Origin: Salegentibacter echinorum
Lineage (GTDB): Bacteria > Bacteroidota > Bacteroidia > Flavobacteriales > Flavobacteriaceae
Direction of reading: 5' to 3'
Length of the DNA: 64,000 nt
Assembly (NCBI RefSeq): GCF_900129445.1
Contig: NZ_FQVT01000006.1
Coordinates: 1 to 64,000 of the forward strand
Numbering within the stretch: the first letter of the stretch is position 1; each line of letters starts with the position of its first letter. The translations under genes and the position numbers were made by a program. Of this stretch, positions 48,345-56,240 are shown in pieces. The notes below the pieces were generated by a model, which searched no databases, was not told where the DNA came from, and saw only the letters and a program-made list of their open reading frames with translations.

Positions 48345-49538
48345 ATGCTTAAATCAATAATTAAAAAATCTATTTTCCTGGTATTCTGGCTAATAGTTAC
48401 TCCCGTCCTGGCTCAGGAATCAAAAACCATTAGCGTTTTTGATGAAGTACCGATGAATTTTAACGGGGAAAAGAAAGAAATCTCTAATGGAGAATATCTT
48501 CAAGACGGACGAATAATTATAAAAAAGATCACTGTTCCAGAATATCCTAAAGGCACCGATGTTAAGGTAAGAGTAACGGTAAAATCTGCCGGAGATCGTT
48601 GGGATAAGTCGGGATCTTTATTTGTGATACCAAATCCGCAAAAGCTCAATATGCTGGATATCGCCAAAGGAAATGGAGAATATCCTAAACAAGCAGGGCC
48701 GGATGGTTATCCAGGGATTAAACTGGGCGGAAACTATGAACCTGCGTTGGAAGTTTTAAGGTTTATGACTCCTTTTGGAGTGGGTTATTATAGCGATGAG
48801 GAAAAGAACCCAAATATTAAATATAACAGGCCGGTATATGTTCCCAAATGGGAAGATGAGGTTACCTGGGAAATGGATGTTTCACAGCTGGAAAGCGAAC
48901 TTACAGGAGAAGTATTAATAGGTGCCTGGATAGACACCTGGACTCCTGAAGGTTATAAAATAAGTGTAGAATTAGAATATTCTGGTCGTGATCTAAGCAA
49001 GAAGGTGGTAAAACCTTTGGTAAACACTGTTTACTATGCAGGCCAAAAACACCCCGATCTTTTTGCGTTTAATCCTTTAAAAGCTGAATTTGAGTTGCCA
49101 CAAAATGCTAAAAATGCTAAACTCTATTATATTACCACGGGACATGGAGGTCATAGTGGCGGAGATGAGTTTATAAAACTAAAAAATACTGTAAAATTCG
49201 ATACGAAAACCGTTTTAGATACTATTCCATGGCGAGATGACTGTGCCAGTTTTAGAAGATTTAATCCCTCATCTGGGGTGTGGACACGTAAAGACTCAGC
49301 CCAGGCTTATAATAGAGAAGGAAAGAAGATTTTTCGAGAAGTAGAGGAGCGATTGGCTTCTTCAGACTTATCGCGTTCCAATTGGTGCCCCGGCTCTAAG
49401 GTAGCTCCCTATGTGTTAGAACTGGGAGATTTACAAGTCGGCAAACACGAGCTTGTAATTGATATTGATGCGACACCTATAGATGGCGATAAATTGAATC
49501 ACTGGTTGGTCACAGCATATTTAGTTTATGAAGAATAA
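48345..49538 (+). CDS. PNGase F-like peptide-N-glycosidase (asparagine amidase)
   Basis: This 397-residue secreted protein (signal to about residue 23) resembles PNGase F, which hydrolyses the Asn-GlcNAc amide bond of N-glycoproteins. Asp87 in DRWDKSG matches the essential Asp60 of the Elizabethkingia enzyme (EWDRYAN). Glu275 in GHGGHSGGDEF matches Glu206. The place of Glu118 (TETWLAKG) has Asp197 (IDTWTPEG). The C-terminal domain has WRDDC and RSNWCPG, like the family. Two thirds of the classical active site is intact, so activity is plausible. A terminator at 49569-49606 ends the operon. Confidence 0.82.
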   Translation: MLKSIIKKSIFLVFWLIVTPVLAQESKTISVFDEVPMNFNGEKKEISNGEYLQDGRIIIKKITVPEYPKGTDVKVRVTVKSAGDRWDKSGSLFVIPNPQKLNMLDIAKGNGEYPKQAGPDGYPGIKLGGNYEPALEVLRFMTPFGVGYYSDEEKNPNIKYNRPVYVPKWEDEVTWEMDVSQLESELTGEVLIGAWIDTWTPEGYKISVELEYSGRDLSKKVVKPLVNTVYYAGQKHPDLFAFNPLKAEFELPQNAKNAKLYYITTGHGGHSGGDEFIKLKNTVKFDTKTVLDTIPWRDDCASFRRFNPSSGVWTRKDSAQAYNREGKKIFREVEERLASSDLSRSNWCPGSKVAPYVLELGDLQVGKHELVIDIDATPIDGDKLNHWLVTAYLVYEE

Positions 49539-49568
49539 TTTTTAAAATTAACTTAAGCATAGTTAAAC

Positions 49569-49606
49569 AAAAGCCCGACAATATTACACTGCCGGGCTTT
49601 TGTTTT
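49569..49606 (+). terminator. Rho-independent terminator after the PNGase F-like gene
   Basis: AAAAGCCCG (49569-49577) / CGGGCTTTT (49593-49601) then TGTTTT: perfect 9-bp stem and T-tract, 31 bp after the stop. Confidence 0.88.
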
Positions 49607-49692
49607 AAAATGTTTAGAAAATACGATATGGCAACCATTAAGTCTTGAAAATTTCGAGCCGTAGTTTTAGAAAACAATTATCGTTGAAATGA

Positions 49693-49721
49693 GCTGTCAT
49701 TGCGACGTAGGAGGAATCTTT
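49693..49721 (+). repeat. Dispersed repeat (TGTCATTSCGACGWAGGAGGAATCT), copy 2
   Basis: Plus-strand counterpart of the copy at 15608-15636, followed by TCTCGTAGAATAAAGATTC, an inverted extension. Confidence 0.6.
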
Positions 49722-49891
49722 CTCGTAGAATAAAGATTCTTCAATCCGCCAGCTGCGTTCTAAATAACAAACTAAAATATTATCAACGCAAAGCTCAACT
49801 AAAGTCAAAGTTTTTTGTTCTTATTTTTTCATTAATAACCACCTTAAAACCTCAATTTAAGAATATTTTTTACTTCCTTTTATCTTACTAA

Positions 49892-50037
49892 GAACTACAT
49901 CGTTTTCGATAAAGTGTTACTTAGCTTTTCGCAGTCGTCATTAGTCGATATTCTTTTGGCATCAGAGAGATTTGGTTGAACTTTATTCACAGATAATTAA
50001 CTGAATTAATCCCCATTTTTAACAAAATGCTAAACCA
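49892..50037 (+). promoter_or_regulatory. susC 1 upstream region, shared with susC 2
   Basis: About 145 bp share blocks with 56095-56240: AACTACATCGTTTTCGATAAA (the palindrome ATCGTTTTCGAT at 49899-49910), GTCATTAGTCGATA, GAACTTTATTCACAG, TTAATTAACT and TTAACAAAATGC. The palindrome is 128-129 bp before the ATG in both. A possible -7 TTCTTTTG lies at 49951-49958. Confidence 0.65.
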
Positions 50038-53000
50038 ATGAAACAAAAATTTTATCTATTTCTGGCATTTGTTTGTTTTCTAAACATGCCAAAAATGCTA
50101 GCACAGGAAAAAACTGTGAGTGGAACTGTAGTAGATGCCGATGGAGCTATGCCATTACCAGGCGTTACGGTTCTCGAAAAAGGAACCAGTAATGGTGTTT
50201 CGACAGATTTTGACGGAAATTTTTCAATTGAAGTAAACGAAGAAGCTACTCTGGTTTTTTCTATGGTTGGTTACAAAAAACAAGAAATAGTTGTAACCGG
50301 CAAAAGTAATGTAGATGTAAGACTGGGCTTAGATACAGAATCCCTGGACGAGGTGGTGGTTACCGCCCTGGGGATTAAACGAGAGGAAAAGACTCTTACT
50401 TATGCGCAACAGGAAATAGGTGAGGATGAAATTTCCAAAACCAGGGAAAGTAACTTTGTAAATAGCCTGGCAGGTAAAACATCTGGTCTCCAGTTAAAAC
50501 AAAGTGCAACTGGTGCAGGAGGGTCTTCTAAAATTGTACTGCGCGGTAACAAAAGTATTTTTGGTGTGAGTTCACCATTATTTGTTATTGATGGTGTTCC
50601 TATGGTAAATAATGCTGGGACTTCGGACAACAGTGTTTTTAACAGTACCGATAGTGGAGATGGACTTTCCCAAATTAATCCCGACGATATTAAAAGTATC
50701 TCCGTATTAAAAGGTGCTAATGCTGCTGCACTTTATGGAAGCCAGGGAGCTAACGGAGTTGTGATTATTAATACAAAAAGCGGTGAACCAGGTAAATTGA
50801 GTGGTAGTGTGAGCTCTGGGGTTCTTTTTGATAAAGCGATAGATTTGCCCGATATGCAATACCGCTATGGTTCTGTAGAAGGTAGTGATGAAAGTTGGGC
50901 TACTGAAAAAAGTGATTACAATGATGATTTTGTTGAAGATTTTTTTGATACCGGTCTTCAGTTAACCAACTCTTTAATGTTGAGTGGCGGTTCAGAAAAA
51001 AGCTTGTCTTATATCTCTTATGCCAATACCATTTCTAAAGGAATTGTGCCAGAAAACGATTATATGCGGCATAACTTAACCTTTAAACAGACTAACAAGT
51101 ATTTTGAGGACAAACTTAAAATTACTTCCAGGATAATGTTGACCGATGAAAAAATTGGCAATAAACCAAATACAGGATATTATTTTAATCCGCTTACCGG
51201 TTTGTATTTATTCCCCAGGGATAAAAACTTCAATGATTACAAAGAAAACTATGAGGTTTTTGACGAAGGAAGAAATATGATGCTACAAAATTGGTTTGTA
51301 GATAGCGATAAACAACAAAACCCTTATTGGGTTATCAATAATAACTCCAGCGAAAATAGGGTTAAAAGAATGATTGCTAACCTGGCAGTAGAGTATGATA
51401 TCAACGAAAAGTTAAAACTGCAGGTACGAGGAAATTACGACTATTCAACAAATGAATTCGATAAACGAATAAAAGCGGGAACTGCGAGTACTATTTCCCA
51501 TAGAAATGGACGTTGGATATATAGAGACTTAACCAGTAATCAAATGTATGCCGATGCTATTCTTACTTATTCAGATCGTTTTGGAGACTTTGATTTAAGT
51601 GCTGTTTTAGGGGGAAGTTATGAAAAGAGTGTGATAGGGGATGGCGTAGATGTTGACTCGGATTTTTATGGACTACAGTACGCTAATATCTTTAACTTTC
51701 AGAACCTGAATAAAGAAGTGCTTGTTAAACAGGTAATGGAGAGTAGAAAAGAAAAACAAGGACTTTTTGCCAATGCACAAATAGGTTATAAAGATATGTT
51801 ATATCTAGATTTATCTGGTAGAAATGACTGGTCTTCAACGTTGGCTTTTACAGGGAACTCTTCCTATTTCTATCCTGCTATTGGAGCAACTGCATTATTA
51901 AGTGAGATTGTAGAGATGCCAAGTTTTATAGACTTTGCGAAATTTAGAGCCTCTTATTCTGTGGTTTCAAATGAGGTTCCTTCTTTCTTCACCCGGCCCT
52001 TAAATGAAATAGATTCAGATGGTATTATTATTAATACTGAAAAGCCTTTCTCAGAATTAGAACCGGAAGATCAAAAGAGTTTTGAAGTCGGTACAGATTG
52101 GCGTTTCTTCGGAAACCGTTTAGGATTAGATTTTACGTATTATAGAATTGATAATGAAAATCAATTTATTCCCCTTAGTGCACCTGCCGGGTCAGGATAT
52201 AGCGTGTATTATGTAAATGCCGGTCATATTCAAAACACAGGTTTTGAAGCTGCTATTCATGCCAAACCAATTCGTACTGAAGATTTTGAATGGGAATCTA
52301 ATGTAAACTTTTCTTCAAACAAAAATGAAATTATTGAATTGCATCCAGAGTTACAGGGAAGATATGAGCTTTCTAAAAGTGAAGGTTACGCACTTTATAT
52401 AAACGAAGGCGGGTCTTTTGGGGATATTTATGTATATCAATTTGAGCGTGACGATCAGGGACGTATTTTGGTAAATGATGAAGGTGTACCGCAAAGATCT
52501 AGCGAATATGAATTTATTGGAAATGCTGAACCAGATTTTATGCTTGGTTGGAACAATAGTTTTACCTATAAAGACTTTACTTTAAGTTTTTTAATTGATG
52601 GAAAATTTGGTGGAAAAGCGGTAAGTGCGACAGAAGCATTATTAGATGGCTATGGCGTTTCAGAAAGAAGTGCAGCCGCCCGGGATAGAGGTTTTGTACA
52701 GGTGAATGCCGTAGATATGGATGGCAATGCGGTAAGCGAAATTGATGCCGAAACTTATTACAAAGCTGTAGGAGGTAGAGATGGGATTATGGAAAATTAT
52801 ACCTATAGTGCCACTAATATTAGATTGAGACAGGCAGCCCTGGCGTATAATTTCAAATTTGATGAACACGTTTTCTTCGATCAAATGAATTTGTCGCTTA
52901 TTGCCAATAACTTATTCTTCTTCTATAAAGACGCTCCGTTTGATCCAGATCGAACTTTTAGCGGAGGAAATAATTTTCAATCATTTGATTTGTTTACAGT

Positions 53001-53046
53001 ACCAATAAAAAGGTCGTTTGGATTTAATGTAAACCTAAAATTTTAA
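50038..53046 (+). CDS. SusC/RagA-family TonB-dependent transporter 1
   Basis: This 1002-residue outer-membrane importer of oligosaccharides has a signal peptide (to about 22), a CarboxypepD_reg-like domain (25-100), the TonB-box-like DEVVVTALGI, a plug (about 120-250; LFVIDGVPMVNN, ISVLKGANAAALYGSQGANG) and a barrel ending in aromatic residues (FNVNLKF). It is followed after 9 bp by its SusD partner. Signal and N-terminal domain are close to those of susC 2, and the upstream regions are also duplicated. Confidence 0.95.
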   Translation: MKQKFYLFLAFVCFLNMPKMLAQEKTVSGTVVDADGAMPLPGVTVLEKGTSNGVSTDFDGNFSIEVNEEATLVFSMVGYKKQEIVVTGKSNVDVRLGLDTESLDEVVVTALGIKREEKTLTYAQQEIGEDEISKTRESNFVNSLAGKTSGLQLKQSATGAGGSSKIVLRGNKSIFGVSSPLFVIDGVPMVNNAGTSDNSVFNSTDSGDGLSQINPDDIKSISVLKGANAAALYGSQGANGVVIINTKSGEPGKLSGSVSSGVLFDKAIDLPDMQYRYGSVEGSDESWATEKSDYNDDFVEDFFDTGLQLTNSLMLSGGSEKSLSYISYANTISKGIVPENDYMRHNLTFKQTNKYFEDKLKITSRIMLTDEKIGNKPNTGYYFNPLTGLYLFPRDKNFNDYKENYEVFDEGRNMMLQNWFVDSDKQQNPYWVINNNSSENRVKRMIANLAVEYDINEKLKLQVRGNYDYSTNEFDKRIKAGTASTISHRNGRWIYRDLTSNQMYADAILTYSDRFGDFDLSAVLGGSYEKSVIGDGVDVDSDFYGLQYANIFNFQNLNKEVLVKQVMESRKEKQGLFANAQIGYKDMLYLDLSGRNDWSSTLAFTGNSSYFYPAIGATALLSEIVEMPSFIDFAKFRASYSVVSNEVPSFFTRPLNEIDSDGIIINTEKPFSELEPEDQKSFEVGTDWRFFGNRLGLDFTYYRIDNENQFIPLSAPAGSGYSVYYVNAGHIQNTGFEAAIHAKPIRTEDFEWESNVNFSSNKNEIIELHPELQGRYELSKSEGYALYINEGGSFGDIYVYQFERDDQGRILVNDEGVPQRSSEYEFIGNAEPDFMLGWNNSFTYKDFTLSFLIDGKFGGKAVSATEALLDGYGVSERSAAARDRGFVQVNAVDMDGNAVSEIDAETYYKAVGGRDGIMENYTYSATNIRLRQAALAYNFKFDEHVFFDQMNLSLIANNLFFFYKDAPFDPDRTFSGGNNFQSFDLFTVPIKRSFGFNVNLKF

Positions 53047-53055
53047 AAATTTATT

Positions 53056-54672
53056 ATGAAAATAAATAGTATAAAAAACTGTATTCTCCTATCTATAGGT
53101 CTTGCATTGACAAGTTGTACAGGAGATTTTGAAGAATTAAATACTGATCCTTACGGAGTATCCAATGAAAGTTTAGAGCAGGATTTTAATGATATAGGCT
53201 CTTTCTTCCCGGGTATGATTAGAATGTTGGTGAATACCACAGATTTTAAATATCAGATATCCCAAAACCTAACTAGTGATTCCTGGGCCGGTTATTTAGC
53301 ACCACCAACTCCTTTTGCCGGTGGTTCTAATAATACCACCTACAATATGGTTTGGAAAGATAATACCTGGACGACCACTTACGAAGAGATTATGGCACCA
53401 TCTCGCCAAATTATTGAATTAGCACAAGAAAAAGAGCAACCTCAATTTGAAGCCTGGGCAAAATTAATTCGTATTTATGGCTTGCAAAAGGTGGCCTCAT
53501 TTCACGGTCCTGTGATTTACACCAGTTATGGAGAGAGTAATACCACTTCATATTATGATAGTGAAGAAACGCTCTACAATGCTTTTTTTGAAGATCTTGA
53601 TGCGATAAACGCAACCTTAAGCGAATTTGAAGATTTTGAGGGTTTTAAAAACTTCGACATTGCTTATAATGGAAATGTTAGACAATGGCTCAAGCTTTCA
53701 AATAGTTTAAGATTGATGCTAGCCACTCGTTTAAGTAATGTAGCACCTCAATTAGCAAAAGAACAGGCTGAAAAAGCAGCTAATAATTCTTATGGTTTAA
53801 TTGCTAGCAATGCCGATAATTTTACAGTAGAGTTAGGTTCTGCAAACCATCCACTTAATACCATTGGATTTAGTTGGAACGATACTCGTATGTCTGCAAC
53901 AATGGAATCCTTTTTAGTAGGCTTTGAAGATCCACGAATTGAGAAAATGTTTACTCCGGTAACCGGTGAAAATCCCCAAAACTTAATAAATGATCACCCT
54001 AAATTTCCATACAAAGGAATTAAAAATGGAGCGGTACTCATAGCTAAAGAAAAAAGGGTACCATATTCCAAACCCGGAGAATATTTTACGACAAACCCAG
54101 ATTACACAATACTTAATTATGCCAGCGTTAATTTTATGTTAGCAGAAGCAAAATTAAGAGGTTGGAATGTTAGCGCAATGGATGTTAAAGATCTTTATAA
54201 AGAAGGTGTGATTGCTTCTTTTGATCAATGGGGTGCAGGTGATGTTGATAATTACCTGGTAAATGATACCAATACGCCAATTGATTACAATGATCCTGAA
54301 GCACGTTCAGCTGAAGAAAATGCTTTTGACGCACAAACCGATATAACTGTAAAATGGAATGAAACTGCATCCAACGAAAGAAAATTGGAGCGCATAATTA
54401 CTCAAAAATGGATAGCTGGTTTCCCTAATTCTTTTGAAGCCTGGGTTGACTTTAGAAGGACTGGATATCCTGCTATTGAGCCGGTATATAAAAATGATAG
54501 CAACGCAGGTGACGGCCTTGTAGAAGAAGGAGAGTATATAAAACGTATGCGTTTTGTTCCCGATGAATATGCTGAAAATCCTGAGGGGGTAAGTGATGCT
54601 GAAACGAAGTTAGGAGGCCCCGATAAAATTAATATACCACTTTGGTGGGATGTTGAAGGAAGTAACTTTTAA
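53056..54672 (+). CDS. SusD/RagB-family surface glycan-binding lipoprotein 1
   Basis: This 538-residue lipoprotein (Cys21 in LALTSCTGDFEELNTDP) has the FEELNTDPYG N-terminus, helical TPR-like segments and a C-terminal part (FEAWVDFRRTGYPAIEP; INIPLWWDVEGSNF) of the SusD-like family. It caps SusC 1 at the cell surface and binds the glycan. The short SusC-SusD gap is standard for a matched pair. The ligand is unknown; the neighbours suggest an N-glycan. Confidence 0.93.
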   Translation: MKINSIKNCILLSIGLALTSCTGDFEELNTDPYGVSNESLEQDFNDIGSFFPGMIRMLVNTTDFKYQISQNLTSDSWAGYLAPPTPFAGGSNNTTYNMVWKDNTWTTTYEEIMAPSRQIIELAQEKEQPQFEAWAKLIRIYGLQKVASFHGPVIYTSYGESNTTSYYDSEETLYNAFFEDLDAINATLSEFEDFEGFKNFDIAYNGNVRQWLKLSNSLRLMLATRLSNVAPQLAKEQAEKAANNSYGLIASNADNFTVELGSANHPLNTIGFSWNDTRMSATMESFLVGFEDPRIEKMFTPVTGENPQNLINDHPKFPYKGIKNGAVLIAKEKRVPYSKPGEYFTTNPDYTILNYASVNFMLAEAKLRGWNVSAMDVKDLYKEGVIASFDQWGAGDVDNYLVNDTNTPIDYNDPEARSAEENAFDAQTDITVKWNETASNERKLERIITQKWIAGFPNSFEAWVDFRRTGYPAIEPVYKNDSNAGDGLVEEGEYIKRMRFVPDEYAENPEGVSDAETKLGGPDKINIPLWWDVEGSNF

Positions 54673-54676
54673 ATTT

Positions 54677-54809
54677 AAAAAGCCGTAGATGATTTTAATC
54701 GTCATCTTTAATGATTTAGACCAGTTATAGTTTCTTCGCGGTTAATCCCGCGCAAGAATTTAACTCCTTATTCATTAAAACTCTGCGCTAATCTTTATCT
54801 GCGGCTTTT
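54677..54809 (+). other. Structured intergenic element after susD 1
   Basis: AAAAGCCGTAGAT (54678-54690) pairs with ATCTGCGGCTTTT (54797-54809) at 12 of 13 positions, enclosing AGATGA/TCATCT and CGCGG/CCGCG (54737-54752) hairpins. It could be a terminator or a folded leader of the next gene, which starts 34 bp later. Confidence 0.45.
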
Positions 54810-54842
54810 ATTCTTTATTACTTACTTAAATAAAAACTCATC

Positions 54843-55772
54843 ATGACTCATAAAGTTAATAAGGTATTTTTTGTGGTTTTAAGTCTTTTTTTGAGCTTGG
54901 GTTCTATTGATGCTCAAGAATTAAGAGTGGCAAGCTACAACTTGAGATATGACAATCCAGCTGATTCATTGAATAATTGGCAGTATAGAAAAGACATTGT
55001 TGCTAAATTAATCCAATTTCATGATTTTGATATTTTTGGGAGTCAGGAGGGATTGCAACATATGTTAGCTCAATTGTCAAATAAACTTCCCGAGTATTCC
55101 TATATTGGTGTTGGCAGGGACGATGGGGAGCAAAAAGGAGAACACTCGGCTATATTCTATAAAACCAAAATGTTTCAACTATTAGATAAGGGGGATTTTT
55201 GGCTTTCTGAAAATACTTCCAGACCAAATGTTGGTTGGGATGCCGCTTTACCAAGAATTGTTTCCTGGGGTAAGTTTAAGGTGAAACAAACCGGAATGGA
55301 GTTTTATTTCTTTAATACACATTTTGATCACGTTGGAGTACAGGCAAGAAAAGAAAGCGCTAAACTAATTTTAAGAAAAATAAATGATATTGCTAAAGAT
55401 AAACCAACCTTATTGACCGGAGATTTTAATGTAGATCAAAATAGTGCCAGTTTTAAAGTTTTAAATGGTTCAGATTTACTGAGCGATGCTTACGCTCTTG
55501 CCGAACTTCAATATGGAGCTGAAGGTACTTTTAACGGATTTAAGATCAACACACGAAGTGAAAGTCGTATAGATCACGTTTTCGTGTCCCGTGATTTTAA
55601 GGTGTTGAAGCACGGAATACTTACCGATACGTACCATACAAATTTAAAAACTTTTAAAGAGGAAGAAAACTCTGGCGCTCATCCCAGGGAAATCTCGATT
55701 TATAAAAATGAAGCGCGTCTTACTTCAGATCATTATCCTGTTCTGAGTATTCTGAAATACGACGTGGATTAA
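54843..55772 (+). CDS. Secreted endonuclease/exonuclease/phosphatase-fold enzyme
   Basis: This 309-residue enzyme of the EEP superfamily has a signal peptide (to about 24) and all metal-site motifs: ASYNLRYDN, GSQEG, NTHFDH, LLTGDFNVD, SRIDHVFVS and TSDHYPVL. The family hydrolyses phosphoester bonds, using Mg2+. A secreted copy inside a glycan locus may act on a phosphorylated glycan, a phosphoinositol-type lipid or an exogenous nucleic acid; none can be excluded. It follows susD 1 and probably shares its transcript if the 54677-54809 element permits read-through. Confidence 0.9.
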   Translation: MTHKVNKVFFVVLSLFLSLGSIDAQELRVASYNLRYDNPADSLNNWQYRKDIVAKLIQFHDFDIFGSQEGLQHMLAQLSNKLPEYSYIGVGRDDGEQKGEHSAIFYKTKMFQLLDKGDFWLSENTSRPNVGWDAALPRIVSWGKFKVKQTGMEFYFFNTHFDHVGVQARKESAKLILRKINDIAKDKPTLLTGDFNVDQNSASFKVLNGSDLLSDAYALAELQYGAEGTFNGFKINTRSESRIDHVFVSRDFKVLKHGILTDTYHTNLKTFKEEENSGAHPREISIYKNEARLTSDHYPVLSILKYDVD

Positions 55773-56094
55773 TCAGGGTTTTTGAAAATGACAAATAAAT
55801 TTTCATGATATGTTACAATTATTAAATACAGCAGATTTTTAGAAAATCTATCACTCAGCATTATCCAATTTGGTATGCAGTATCTAATGCTTATAATTTA
55901 GAATGATATTCCTTAAATCCTTTTTCAGCTCTCATTTTTCAGCTGCAAAATCTATCGAAATTTAAAGTAAAAAACAATATCGTAAGTAGTTTCCTTATGG
56001 ATGAAAAAGGTTAGGAAAATATACTTTTTTGGCTTTTAACTTCTATTTTTGATAAACTATTCTAAAGATACAACGGCTAGATCTAATATTTGAA
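55773..56094. other. Intergenic, no gene, AT-rich
   Basis: I see nothing recognisable here except AT-rich DNA leading into the duplicated susC upstream region. Confidence 0.4.
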
Positions 56095-56240
56095 AACTAC
56101 ATCGTTTTCGATAAAACGTTGTTGAGCTTTACATAACAGTCATTAGTCGATAAACTTTTGAAATATGGTATAATTAACGGAACTTTATTCACAGTTAATT
56201 AACTAAAATTAGATCTTCATTTTAACAAAATGCAAAACTT
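56095..56240 (+). promoter_or_regulatory. susC 2 upstream region, shared with susC 1
   Basis: Second copy of the conserved segment (see 49892-50037). ATCGTTTTCGAT lies at 56101-56112, and AACTTTTG at 56153-56160 is a possible -7 element. Identity in spaced blocks, not throughout, suggests conserved binding sites kept after gene duplication. Confidence 0.65.

Larger units (their letters stand above)
49539..50037. other. Intergenic with terminator, repeat and susC 1 regulatory region
   Basis: Holds the terminator at 49569-49606, a dispersed repeat at 49693-49721 and, from about 49892, a segment that is duplicated before susC 2. No gene is credible in it; the 63-codon frame at 49700-49891 overlaps the repeat and has no coding character. 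Confidence 0.5.

Noticed and set aside
49700-49891. 63-codon plus-strand open frame before susC 1
   Set aside because: It overlaps a dispersed repeat, has very basic, non-protein-like composition and no promoter or homology cue.
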